Assembly: GCA_047967505.1 (NCBI GenBank)
Contig: CM106541.1
Direction: 5' to 3' (one strand)
DNA from: Dipteris shenzhenensis
Lineage: Eukaryota > Polypodiophyta > Polypodiopsida > Gleicheniales
DNA length: 64,000 bases
The translations under genes were made by a program, and so were the position numbers. Below are positions 54,801 through 64,000 of the stretch, piece by piece. Each line of letters opens with the position of its first letter. Position 1 is the first letter of the stretch. The notes below the pieces were generated by a model. The model was not told where the DNA came from and ran no database searches. It worked only from the letters and a program-made list of their open reading frames with translations.

Positions 54801-55933
54801 CTCACATGTTTCAAAACAAATGCAGACCCATTTGCAAAAGAAAACTTTATGTCACCTGCTCCCACTATGTCACATGCATAGTCATTTCCAAGATGCACAC
54901 AACCTGTCTTTCCACTATCATAAGTGGAGAACCATTCCCTATGGGGAGTAACATGGAATGAAGCACCAGAATCCAAAATCCAATCCTGGGAATATGCATC
55001 ATCTGAAGTGGTAAGCAACTCTGCAGATAAACTAGACATGAAGAGAACATCATTGTCACTATCACGTGTGACTGCATTGATCTCCTCGATCTTCACTTTT
55101 CCTTTGTCCTCCCTTGGACTCTCTTCCTTTTGATTTGCACCCCAATTTGCATTCTTTTTCTTATCCTTTTGCTCTCTTTTCAGCTTGTAGCAATCCTTTT
55201 TCATATGGCCCTTCTTGCCACAATGGTAACACTCAATGTTCCGTGCCCTGGATTTGCTACGAGACTTCCCTCTTTCTTGGGACTTCCCCCTGAACTGTGA
55301 TCTGCCCCTTTGCACATTTAAGGCTGCATCCTGCTTGTTGCCATCCATAGACTTCCGTCTAATCTCCTCGGCCAACAAGCTACCCACAACATCATCAAAT
55401 TTCAGTACTCCACCAGGTGCAGAGTTACTGACAGCTGTACGGAAGGTATCCCATGAGGATGGCAATGAACATAAGAGAAATATTGCCTTAGTCACCGCAT
55501 CAAAATTCATTTTCTGAGCCTGAAGCTGGCTGAAAATAATATTGAATTCATTCAAGTGAGAAGCAATGGAGACCCCTTCCTTCATCTGCAGCTCAAACAA
55601 CCTCTTCATGAGGTAAACTTTATTAGAGGCAGTTTCCTTTTCATAAGTGGCACACAGTTTCTTCCACAAATCTTCCGTAGTCTGCTCATTTACTACTGTG
55701 AAATAAACTGACTCTGCAAGATGAAGTCTAATAGTAGACTTTGCTAATGCATCCAACTCATTCCAATCATCCTCAGACATATCCACAGGCTTAGCTTCAA
55801 TCCCTGCCAAGGGTTTAATCTGCTTCTTTTGAATAAGCACATCCCTTATTTGTTCTTTCCACAAAGAAAAGTTTGTCCCATCAAACTTTTTAATGCTGAA
55901 AAACTCCTTTTCAGGCATGGAAGAGGATGCCAT
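51869..55933 (-). CDS. Copia gag-pol polyprotein of element 2
   Basis: This single frame of 1354 codons starts at the ATG at 55933 (MASSSMPEKEFFSI). The frame is open eight codons further upstream but only from a TTG. Numbering from that upstream point, Gag has the FDGTNFSLW start and a zinc knuckle CYHCGKKGHMKKDC (about 241-257). The protease has LDSGASFHVT (about 327). The integrase has LWHCRLGH...CEHCLYGK (from about 454), then Asp in LVHSDVCGPM (517), Asp in RTDNGGEY (581) and Glu in NPVAEKMNRT (616). Reverse transcriptase has YVDDMLLAS (about 1045). RNase H has GYTDSDYAG (about 1216) and STTEAEYVA. The end NPADMLTKSLPS is typical. All catalytic residues are present. One oddity is Asn-Pro where Asn-Gly is usual before the integrase Glu. 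Confidence 0.97.
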   Translation of the reverse strand: MASSSMPEKEFFSIKKFDGTNFSLWKEQIRDVLIQKKQIKPLAGIEAKPVDMSEDDWNELDALAKSTIRLHLAESVYFTVVNEQTTEDLWKKLCATYEKETASNKVYLMKRLFELQMKEGVSIASHLNEFNIIFSQLQAQKMNFDAVTKAIFLLCSLPSSWDTFRTAVSNSAPGGVLKFDDVVGSLLAEEIRRKSMDGNKQDAALNVQRGRSQFRGKSQERGKSRSKSRARNIECYHCGKKGHMKKDCYKLKREQKDKKKNANWGANQKEESPREDKGKVKIEEINAVTRDSDNDVLFMSSLSAELLTTSDDAYSQDWILDSGASFHVTPHREWFSTYDSGKTGCVHLGNDYACDIVGAGDIKFSFANGSAFVLKHVRHVPKLTKSLISVGQLDDAGFHTTFGFQSWKIQKGSMLLARGAKCGTLYPLHVSGVFDHVVAITEQPSTSLWHCRLGHMSQNGMKLLCHLGYVPHLSYSDFEFCEHCLYGKQTKSAHKRRGKKEFEMLDLVHSDVCGPMPTRSLGGAEYYVTFIDDATREVWAYAIARKSDVFQVFQKWLALVENQSGRTLKCLRTDNGGEYLSHDFQHFCDTRGIKRELTSPRTPEQNPVAEKMNRTIQERLQCMLSNASLSGGFWAEAMKTAVHVINRSPSKSLDGGIPEEAWSGKKPSYSHLRIFGCEAYAHVPKELRKKLDPKSRKCIFLGYGESGEMGYRLWDPEAKKIIRSHDVVFNEKKMHKAPMRDVEMRRITFQDVNPHAYVDRQQAVHAPNVQEMVQPSTPTGIQSRVDDGSSIGGNDEPNVADMQVGQQAEMPLRRSSRVSRPPDRFVPGVDYVMLTDCGEPSCYREAMMREDQRKWEYAMQSEMSSLMKNKTWDLVSLPHGKKALPCKWVYKMKVTGDDVPRYKARLVAKGFKQEKGVDFDEIFSPVVTMTTLRCMLGLVAVEDMELMQMDVKTAFLHGDLHEDIYMVQPEGFEEKGKEHLVCKLKKSLYGLKQAPREWYQKFDAFIRSQGFRRSEIDPCLYTKRAKDSSLIILALYVDDMLLASKNTYELDALKAKLHEAFDMKDLGLAGHILGMRITRDRSRKLLWLSQKEYVTKVLQRFNMEGGKAVSTPLPPYVKLSHTDSPKSDEERAMMAKVPYASAVGSLMYAMIATRPDIAFAVGVVSRYMANPGKRHWEAVKCIMRYMKGTKEMCICFGKGDMHVLGYTDSDYAGHVDSRRSTSGYVFTFAGGAVSWMSRAQKCIALSTTEAEYVAATEGCKEAIWLDRLVGDLGIHTGVPTLHSDSMSAIQLARNPVFHAKTKHIEVRYHFIREVLEDKRIELVKVHTDDNPADMLTKSLPSQRFEYCRVLMGIG

Positions 55934-57347
55934 GATGCAAATAAAGCAAAATCTCAAATGCTAGTGCCTGCAAGAGAGAATCACACCAAATACCAGGTGC
56001 ACCCAAATGTGTATGCCACAATAGAGTGAAATATCACCAAAACTCAAAACTCAAAGCATCTGACTCATGTGCATATACTATGCATCCATATGAGCAAATC
56101 TGGCCCAAAAGGAAATGCCAATAAGTGCCAAATGACTCAAGCATAAACACCGTCCACTGGCATATGCATCAATAATATCTCATCCAAGAGAGCATAGCAC
56201 TATCAGTGCATCACCTGCAATGTGTCAAAGCTGTCCCTCAGCATAAAATAGCATCCATGTGCAAAGCGTCCATAAAAAATAGCATCCCACAAGGCAATTT
56301 GGGCCTATTAGCGCATCCAACAAGGACCGCAATGCATCCAAATGGCCTATAAATCATTCACTACAACCCAATGCATACCACGAATGAGCGCACACTGCTC
56401 AAACTGCAACCAGAGTGATCTGCATAAGGTATGCTCAAGAAATCATAGTCCCACGGTAATGAGCGCTACTGAAAATAGAACCTGAGATGCTTCAAAACAT
56501 GGGCGCCATTGCATAATCGGACTCAGCAAGAAAATCTGCAAATATCTCTCTTCTGCCAGAACTCCAAAATCCCAACCGATGAGTGAGAAATGGGAGTCAA
56601 CACTTATCCACTGCCATGTGGCATAAATCTAAGTTTTCAAAACCTTAGTATGAAAAATGCATAACAGAGAGACGAAATCGAATACACAGAGATTTATAAC
56701 TCTGAAAATCCTCCACCAAATCACGCAAGAACTAATAGGTAGGGGCTTTTGGGCGTCCGGAACACAATGGGACAGACGGTTTTGGAAACCGTGGTCTCAA
56801 TCACTGGGTCCAACACACGGACTGAAAAACGTTTTTGGAAACAGAGCTATCTGTAAACTCCACCGGAGTGCGAATGATGAGCAACATAGAAGTTTTAGGA
56901 CCTCCTGAGTCCACCGGAACTGACAGATCTGCAAATGGTTGCTCCAAACTTGAGTTCCAACACCCGGGCAAAAAACGCAGGAATTGACACAGTGAGTCAG
57001 AAATCCACTGAAATGATCTCAGATTCAAGAATGAAGGTGTTTCCAAGCTCCTAAAGTAATGTGGACACCAAAAGCAAGCAATAGTTGCCTCCACAAGTCA
57101 CTACGGAGTCTCTGTCATCGAACGGAACAGGGAAAAGCTCAAAAAACGACTTTTTCTTTGAAAGCTCTTAACAGGCTCTCAAAACCACTTCGCAAAGCCA
57201 AAGTGACTTTTCCAAAGGTTTCTCCAAGGTCTCTGCACACTCGGATGCAAGTAAAGTCACCCACAAAGCTTCCCACAAAGCTTCTCCTTCCTCCCACAGA
57301 GCTGCTGAGCTTCAAAGCATTCACGCACGCTCAGCTAGATCACCCGG
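55934..57347 (-). other. Long untranslated leader of element 2
   Basis: The 1.4-kb leader has no long frame in element orientation. Its 5' thousand bases are conserved in the older copy at 18676-19672, which suggests it matters to the family, for example for packaging or translation. Confidence 0.75.
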
Positions 57348-57359
57348 GCTCTGATACCA
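57348..57359 (-). other. tRNA primer binding site of element 2
   Basis: The minus strand reads TGGTATCAGAGC, a perfect plant Copia initiator-Met-tRNA site, two bases from the 5' LTR. Confidence 0.95.
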
Positions 57360-57361
57360 GT

Positions 57362-57533
57362 TGAGAGTGCTCTCAACGGAAGCAAGAATGGAAGAAGGAG
57401 AGAGAGAGAGACAGAGAGCCACACAAGTTTTGGTGGGTGCAGAACCACCCTAATCTTCTTTTTCATTCATTTATATATGTGTTTGAGTATTGTACATAAC
57501 TGGGGTTAAGGCACAGTGACCTTTAACCCCACA
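57362..57533 (-). repeat. 5' LTR of element 2
   Basis: It is identical to the left copy, including its AG-rich run, and is followed directly by the TCACC target duplication. Confidence 0.97.
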
Positions 57534-57538
57534 TCACC

Positions 57539-59220
57539 ATGTGTGCATTTGCTATAAACCCTGATTCATCATCCATGATCTAATTTCTATACTAGAATTA
57601 GAGTTTTAGACACTTTTTAGATATCAATTGCAATGTTCACGTTTTGTCTTGATTCTTAACTCTTTATGGTTGGAGTTTGTTTTACTATGGACTCTCTAAT
57701 GATCATTTTGTGAGAAGTGCAGCGGAAATGAACGGAAGAGAGAGATGATAAATAATTACAAAACTTCACCAGATAGAAACTTTCCTTCCCTTATGTGCCA
57801 ATACTTGCTCTGGAACTAAGATCTCATATCAAGTTCCTCAACCTCTAGCTACACACAGAAGACGTATTGTTTGGCACATCTCCCTGGAAAGGTTTGAGAA
57901 GATTCACATTTCAAGTACTATGAATTCTCCAAAGATCTGATAGCTTCAATCAATATGCTACATCACTGATCTTTTGACTTACGATGCAAACTCCTTACAA
58001 AACCTTGTCACAAAGCTGGCCAAGAATAGACATTCAAAGGTGCATAAAGCGAGGAGGAGAGTTGCAAAGGAGAGGCACAGACAGACCCAGCTTAGGAGAA
58101 ATAAGGAGTTATTCTAGAACCCGGTAACACCAGTACACTAGGACCAACAAAGCCAACGAAGCACCAACTGAGCCCAAGAGAGAAGAGAAAGCAATTGAGT
58201 GCTAGATTTGGGCATATGTCTTCTTTCTTTATACGGACATAAGTGAGTCTTCCTTCACAATTCAAAGTTTTCCTTAGGCTAGCTAGTGACTAAGTAGACA
58301 AATGAGCTTTCTTTATACGGTCACAAGTTAAGTCTTCCTTATGCACGTGGGAGCACTCAGAGCACGTGCTCTCCATGGAATGATGATGCAACGAACACTT
58401 TGCTCATTTCAAGAGAGCTTCCCCACGTGTCTACTGTGGCTCCAAGGCTAGTAGGAAGCTAGCACCGCTAGCACTTTGTGCATCGTAGAAGTAATAATCC
58501 GCTCAGCCTGCCCCAGAATTCATTGGTGACTCTCTCAAAATGTGCAGCCCAAGGCTGAGGCAGAATTGAGCCCCAACTTTCTCAGAGTTATGCTCAAGGC
58601 AACCACGGAGACATTCACTCTTACAATGCTAGTAGTGTCCTAGCTAATACAAGGACACTCTTCGAGGAGGTTGGGTTCATGGCAGACCTATTTCCATGCA
58701 AGGGAAATATCCTGCTCACTTGAGCACCAGTGGAGGGAGGGTCAGTCCAACATGCCTAAAAAGGGAGGGTTGCAGGGTTGCAGAGTAGGGATGCAGGCCT
58801 GCTATTGGCTGGGCACTTTGCCCAATGCCTCCCGTACCCAGGTGGCCCAAGGACTCTAAAGTTTTTCCTTAGACTCAAACACTTTTCCCTTGTGTGAAAA
58901 CAAGTCTAGTACCCACCAGTCTGGCGGCATTGGCTCCCATAACAATTGCAAGTGGAACTAGGTGTTGACAAAGTCCAACGGCACTGTCTACAATTGGAGA
59001 GATATCTCGCGGCAAAGTTTGGAGAATTCTCATTTGACCTGGGCCCCTACCCACCCCTCCAGCACTGTCTGATGTGCCAATCACATCATACACAATCACT
59101 AAAAATTTGCATTCATGGAGCCACATGGATGATTGGCCGGGCATGACATGTGAACTGTTGAGCATCCGGACCTACTTTCATGGTTTGCAGGCATGTGGAC
59201 AAGGTTGGCACGGGTTGGGT
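57539..59220. other. Unassigned DNA, possibly with a solo LTR
   Basis: From about 57710 the text TGAGAAGTGCAGCGGAAATG resembles the inner edge of some plant LTRs, and minus-strand TATAAA-like motifs lie near 58230 and 58310 in a ~90-bp imperfect duplication (CTTTCTTTATACGG). No paired copy, primer site or coding sequence confirms it. Confidence 0.3.
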
Positions 59221-59224
59221 TGGG

Positions 59225-59390
59225 TGCTTGTTTGTTTGAACCCAAGTTGATTGCGAGTGTGGAATCACTGGTGTTGAGACATGTGCATGAATGTTTGTCT
59301 GAAGCCAAGTTGTTTGTTTGAACCCAAGTTGATTGTGAGTGTGGAATCACTGGCGTTGAGACACGTGCATGAATGTTTATGAGTGTGAGA
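59225..59390. repeat. Tandem duplication, ~79-bp unit
   Basis: GTTTGTTTGAACCCAAGTTG lies at about 59229 and 59308. Both copies run through GAGTGTGGAATCACTGG and TGAGACA(T/C)GTGCATGAATG. Confidence 0.9.
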
Positions 59391-60377
59391 AGGTGATTTA
59401 GTGTGTAGCTTACCATTAGTGAAGGCTAAAATCAGGCAATGGGATTTAAACTCCACCAACCCAAGCCTTTAATGATGTAGGTATGTGCCTCCTTCCTTTT
59501 GTCAAAGGCATCACAATATGAGGAAAAGGGCTCAAGGAGGACTTTCTACCTAGGGAAGGGGGAGGAAAATGCCAAGCGGCTCCAAAGTGCTTTCATGAGC
59601 ATCAAGGCTCAAAGGGACATGGCTATGGTAGTTTGATCGGCACATATTGGTTTGCAAGTTCTTTTTTACCCCGACAGTCAGATTTTTGGGGTTATGACTT
59701 TGGGTGAGGGGTATTATTTGGTGAAGTGTGTTCATCAAGCATGTACTTGTGCTATGTGTGTATATTATCTATTGAGTTGTGCATGTGTGTTCTTAGATTA
59801 AAAAGTCCCATCAATAATTGAGCCATACAATTAATTCCATCAATTGGATAAAAAGTATAAAAAGGGGAACATATTTTAAAAAAATGTTTGAGACATCTAA
59901 GTTGAAAAATGAAACAACTAGAGTTTGCAAAAATTTCCACTAAAATTAAGAATTTTTAATAATATTGAGTTTGATAAACACAAAATTGAAAAAATATGTC
60001 GAATCCTCAAGCAACAGCCTAGGCTCCGAGGTCAAGGTGGTCCAGTTACTTGCCACCATCCAAACAAACTAGGTGTTAGAACATCATAGTTACGTTTAAG
60101 TAGACAGGTAATGCCTATTTTCCCCGGCTTTTGTTATCGCTTTATCTAGGAATATAGACGACCATATGGATTCTTAGATAATTTAAAAAAAGTTTAATTC
60201 ACAAATGAAGTGTAAGTCAGAATTGGAGTAAGGAGCAAAAGATTGCATGGGCTGAAAAGGGATTAGAGGAGGTATGGGAAGATTAGTGTGCTTGGTGTGT
60301 GGGGTGGCTAAAAAGAGAGTGTAAAGGGGAGATTTCACAGGGGGTACATAAAAGATTAATTCATAGTTGGGAAAGTA

Positions 60378-60379
<2 letters not shown>
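59391..60379. other. Unassigned DNA
   Basis: No gene, RNA or repeat is recognised here. Confidence 0.3.
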
Positions 60380-60421
<42 letters not shown>

Positions 60422-60540
60422 TGTGTAAAGAAATAAGTGTTTGTGTGTGTGAAATACATTTACTAATCAAAATTATTGTTTGTTTGTGTCTGTGAGATAC
60501 ATTTACTAATCAAAATTATTGTGTGTGTGTGTGTGTGTGA
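60380..60540. repeat. GT microsatellites with a 45-bp duplication
   Basis: A GT run of about 16 units starts at 60382, and a shorter run ends at about 60539. Between them ATACATTTACTAATCAAAAT occurs twice about 45 bp apart. Confidence 0.9.
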
Positions 60541-61760
60541 ATGATTTGCAACCTGATATAGTGGCTCTACAAGAGCACAATCAACGTATGTATGCAGGCA
60601 AGATAGGACACTTTGTTGGTTATGATAATTTTAATGTAGGAGAGCATTCTTTTCTAAGTGTTGCCTTTCTTGTGAAGCATGCTCCTCGTTGTGCTTTAAA
60701 TGATAAGGAAGGCAGGTGGATTATTATGCAATGTCTTATTTAGGGTGAAATACTTGAATTTGCCATGGTTTAGACACCTTAATCTTCTCGTCAAGGAGCA
60801 TTAATTTGGGAGGCTATGCACCAATATCCCTGGCAGTGACATGCATTTATTTATTAGGATTTCAATAATGCACCCTAGCATGGGGATAATACATTTGGTA
60901 ACACCCACATGCTGATGTTAGAATGCCGTGATTGGTCTCAATTAATATCTCAACTCGGTCTTGTGGATCTTTGGAAGGAGTTGAAGCCTCTGCTTTTAAA
61001 AAATATACCTTTTAGCACAATGCCTAGTTTGCAAATTGGGCAAGATTAGACCATTGGTACATGGTAAGTGTGCTACATATGATGCTCTTACTTGCCAAAT
61101 GTGGGTGCATTCTGCCTTCCCCCATTTTTATCATACTATGTTATGCCTAAGGTTGCCTTTGCATGAGATGCCACATGATAGATTGCTGGATAAAAGATTC
61201 CTCATATTTAATAATAGTTATTTGGAGCATGATGAGTATAAGCAAAGGGTTAATAATGCCATTGCACCACCTCTTTGTTGGGAACTAGTGCCAGATTGAT
61301 TTTGATTATGCCTGGAATGCTTTTGCCTCTCGCATGCAAGCAATAATCCATGACTCTCACGATTATGCCTAGAATGCTTTTGCCTCTCGCATGCAAGTAA
61401 TAATCCATGACTCTTGCATGCATGCAATAATCCACGACTATGAGAAAAATTACCTTCGTCGCTTATGAAAAGTAGTTGTGCTGATGCTAAAGTTAAATGT
61501 CAAAATCTGATAGACTCAGTCATATCGGGATTTTAACTTAGCCTAAGTTGCATGCCTATGTCGAGCTAAGCATCTCTTGTAGAGTAACGATCATAGGAAA
61601 ATTATCAAATAAGGCCAGGCAAAAGTCTCTCTTGGTTAAGGGTTGCTCTTCTAAAGAGTTTTTCAAAACTTCACATTATAAAGGCTATTTGTCAGGTTTT
61701 CACATCTGATGGTTGTTGGACTACCTCACAGGTGCACCTTGCTGGATAGAGCATACCAAC
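60541..61760 (+). pseudogene. LINE (non-LTR retrotransposon) endonuclease and linker remnant
   Basis: The plus strand reads DLQPDIVALQEHNQRM, the start of an exonuclease-endonuclease-phosphatase domain with its metal-binding Glu. It continues with EGRWIIMQC, LIWEAMHQYPW, then DFNNAP where the usual GDFN has a stop in place of Gly, and SQLGLVDLWKELKPL. After a frameshift, KRFLIFNNSYLEHDEYKQRV and FDYAWNAFASRMQAIIHD follow. Then come HDYEKNYLRRL and, near 61620, ARQKSLLVKGCSSKEFFK, the charged linker normally found before reverse transcriptase. No reverse transcriptase core follows. Frames change several times, so the copy is dead. Confidence 0.65.
61304..61440 (+). repeat. In-frame 57-bp tandem duplication in the LINE remnant
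   Basis: GATTATGCCTGGAATGCTTT (61304) and GATTATGCCTAGAATGCTTT (61361) head two copies, followed by a third partial copy of CATGCAATAATCCA. The unit equals 19 codons and keeps the reading frame. The second copy has TAG in place of TGG. Confidence 0.9.
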
Positions 61761-62100
61761 AATGGAGGAAAAAGACATGTTTATTCATGAGTATAAGTGC
61801 CCTTATGTAGGCAACTGATACAATGCATGTGTCGAAGGGAGAGCATCTCTAGATCCACTAATTTCTATGTTGATCCCTCAATCATGTCCATGAATCTCTC
61901 AATCTCACCTAATAGAACCTTCTACCACCTAACCTAGTCACACTAACCACCATGTGGTGACACACAACTTTAGCATGGAGACAATTGATTTGTTTCTTAA
62001 AAGATTTGACCAAGAACCAACCACTTGATAGGCTAAAAGACTTGAGTGTAGAATTAATTCCAAGACCACACCTAATAAATCACCTTATAGAGTGAGAAAA
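61761..62100. other. Unassigned DNA between two retroelement remnants
   Basis: No coding motif is recognised in this stretch. Confidence 0.3.
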
Positions 62101-62109
62101 GCCACAATA

Positions 62110-62645
62110 GGACACGATTCATAAGCAAGTTCATAAAATCTTTGAGAAACTAAATAAGGCACTTAATTTAGATCATATCTTAGTGATTCCAAATTTCAAA
62201 TGCCCTTTTAGCTGAAGCAAAAATCAGTGGCAGTTATATTGGAGAAAATATTTTAACAAAATGGTCATGTAGATACATATGAGTACGATATTGAAACATG
62301 TGGGTTTTATTATGATGTGTATGAATTAGAGTTGCTTATAGTGGGTTTTACTATGATGTATGAATCGGAGTTTCTTATAGTGATCCATGCACTATATTGT
62401 GCAAGCGTTGTCTTCTAGGAGGTCATTTTCTCATTCAGATTGGCTATCAAAATATCCATTGTTTCCTTACACAACCATTGGTAAAGTAAAAGAATTTGCA
62501 CTGAGAAAATATCCTCTATGATTTAGTTCTACATTCATCATAAACCTATAAAGACATTGTTGCTGCAAATGATTTCTCATGCAAACCACAAGTACATGCA
62601 ATTTTAGAAGTCCATCATGAAAAGATGGATTTATCACTGTGACAC
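62110..62645 (+). pseudogene. Ty3/Gypsy RNase H region remnant
   Basis: The plus strand reads VHKIFEKLNKALNLDHILVI followed by PNFKCPF, matching the segment that links Gypsy reverse transcriptase to RNase H. It continues with QNGHVDTYEYD, YDVYELELLIV and VIHALYCASVV, the YDVYDKELLAIVHAL-type segment; the YELELLIV part is duplicated. Then GGHFLIQIGYQNIHCFLTQP and DIVAANDFSCKPQVHAILEV follow, equivalent to the TDHQSLKYFLTQ and NVVADALSRKPQVHA segments. Catalytic residues are partly lost (ANDFSC in place of ADALSR). Stops and shifts are frequent. No integrase follows. Confidence 0.7.
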
Positions 62646-63720
62646 AAAATTGGGGGTTTGGTTTTGGTCACGTCTCAACCCACGTATGGAAGAAGAGAGA
62701 GGAGATCGAGGCATTAAATGAATCCTAAAGAGATGCTTACTTTCTATCTCCTCAAATCAAAACAAAGATATAGACATCAAAGGTGAGGTTGTACTCTAGC
62801 ATTGGAAATAATAAGGGATGAGGAGAAGCATTTATTTGAGCTAATCGGTCAACTCCAAAAGTAAGGGCGACGAGCCTTTGCTGAAAGAATGTCTTGTGAC
62901 TCAACACAATGTGAAATGATGTGAAACGCGTAAATTGATAAGGCCTGTTCATTGGATGATTAGGACAAAGCATTTTCAATCTCACACAGAACCCGAGAAA
63001 AACCCATATAAAAGGCAAAATTATAGAGAATGGCACACTGTATGGACAACCAGAGTTGGGTGGCACATATCAGAAAGTGATTCAACTACATGGAAGACAA
63101 ACCATCTGAATAAAGAGATGAATTGATAGATCACTAGAACCTCTCATTAAGAATGAAAATTATAGAACCTTAGATATTTACTAGATCTTTACATCCCATA
63201 TAAGAAGAACTAAATTTGGACCATTGAACTAAAACAATCGTGAACAAGAGACCCAATTACTCACATAACAATAACTTTTATAACTTTGCTTAGAACAGAG
63301 ATCTAAATACAAGCATATAGATCCAAAAAATACCAAGATTTTGATATAAGCTTCATGTAAACAAGATTTATGACCATTTTACGAAAGACTGTCAAAACTA
63401 TCCATACCCAAGCTACAGTTTTGGGAAGGGGCAACGATTTCTTTCAGTAGAGAGTATCTTCCAAGATACATAGAAAATTGAGGTTGCCCAAGGGAGAAGA
63501 GAGTACCCTCATAACAGATCTGAAGATAACTCACACGCATATTAAGCATTGAAGCAAGGAGAAAGGAGATGGATAAGAATGAGGAAAAGGAAGCATAAAC
63601 TTTATTCAAGACATCCAAAGCAAAGAGAGGGGTACAAAAGGGAGAGCCTAATGCTCTAAGGAGAGTGGAAAGGAAGGACAAGATAGATACAAAGTGATGG
63701 CATAGCTACAAAGAGAGAAA
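62646..63720. other. Unassigned DNA
   Basis: No gene is recognised. Short frames on both strands lack motifs. Confidence 0.3.
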
Positions 63721-64000
63721 TGGGAGATTGAGAAGGAGGAGAACGACTCCTTTTATAGAGCAATTCTCACCCTCGTTCATCTTGTTATATTTCCAACCAA
63801 TAATTACCTTCATTCCTTGGTGACATCAGGACACGGGTCACCATCAAATGTCCTTTTGGGAGCATTTTGAAAAGTGTCCCATCACAAGATGCTCATGGCT
63901 CTTAAAATATTGAGAGAAAGTCAAGTCTTCCACATGGACCCCATGGGGACCCTCTCTTTTCCACACGTCAACATCCTCCATATTCCACATAGGAATTCTA
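63721..64000 (-). promoter_or_regulatory. LTR-like promoter at window edge
   Basis: The minus strand carries a TATA-like CTATAAAAGGAG near 63750, with purine-rich flanks similar in style to the LTR at 38690-39030. It probably belongs to a retrotransposon extending beyond the window. No boundary is visible. Confidence 0.3.

Larger units (their letters stand above)
51644..57533 (-). mobile_element. Complete, apparently intact Ty1/Copia retrotransposon (element 2)
   Basis: The element has 172-bp LTRs (51644-51815 and 57362-57533) that are identical over their whole length by my reading. It is flanked by the 5-bp target duplication TCACC (51639-51643 and 57534-57538). The primer site and purine tract are in place, and gag-pol is one uninterrupted frame. 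The 1.4-kb leader between primer site and gag is long for this group. Identical LTRs mean very recent insertion. An older truncated relative lies at 18492-19672, so the family has been active more than once. Confidence 0.98.

Overview
The window reads as nuclear DNA of a land plant with a large, repeat-rich genome. Evidence for this is one intronless CRINKLY4-type receptor kinase gene, two complete Ty1/Copia retrotransposons whose primer sites match plant initiator-Met tRNA, and many decayed Copia, Ty3/Gypsy, LINE, Helitron and DNA-transposon remnants. The sequence does not fix the lineage (fern, lycophyte, bryophyte, gymnosperm or another).

Layout. 0-6.5 kb: a decayed Gypsy gag/protease remnant, a small CACTA-like element and unassigned DNA. 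6.5-10.8 kb: a hAT-like remnant, then a 2.5 kb block bounded by ~300-bp inverted repeats; the block holds the C-terminal end of an unclassified transposase-like gene and a Copia gag remnant. 10.8-14.7 kb: the only convincing intact host gene, a CRINKLY4-related receptor kinase (12228-14573, +) with a poly(A) signal. 14.7-20.7 kb: short tandem repeats, an intronless aldo/keto reductase pseudogene, a Copia pol fragment, and a truncated Copia copy (one LTR plus leader). 20754-26603: Copia element 1 (minus), with 265-bp LTRs, a GAAAC target duplication, an open 1154-codon pol frame and a frameshifted gag. 26.6-30.5 kb: a CT microsatellite, a decayed helix-turn-helix-like gene, and a lone LTR with a primer site. 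30.5-34 kb: a ~280-bp satellite array interrupted by a long DNA hairpin. 34.4-36.8 kb (minus): an intron-containing fragment of an unknown gene joined to Helitron Rep-type coding sequence. 38.7-40.3 kb: an LTR end and a Copia gag without pol. 41.2-48.8 kb: two ~1.3 kb direct repeats enclosing a decayed coiled-coil coding region, a second hairpin element, a poly-G tract and several tandem repeats. 48.8-50.8 kb: an unclassified transposase-like fragment beside a Copia gag, primer site and LTR. 51644-57533: Copia element 2 (minus), with identical 172-bp LTRs, a TCACC target duplication and one uninterrupted gag-pol frame; it is the best candidate for a live element. 57.5-64 kb: LTR-like promoter sequence, a LINE remnant, a Ty3/Gypsy RNase H remnant and another LTR-like promoter at the window edge.

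How it fits together. The receptor kinase is an isolated gene in nested mobile elements. The remnants are mostly old, with stops and frameshifts, while the two complete Copia elements are young. The most interesting unexplained items are the transposase-like family seen as two overlapping C-terminal pieces and one possible N-terminal piece, the two copies of a long hairpin element, and the Helitron/gene-fragment chimera.
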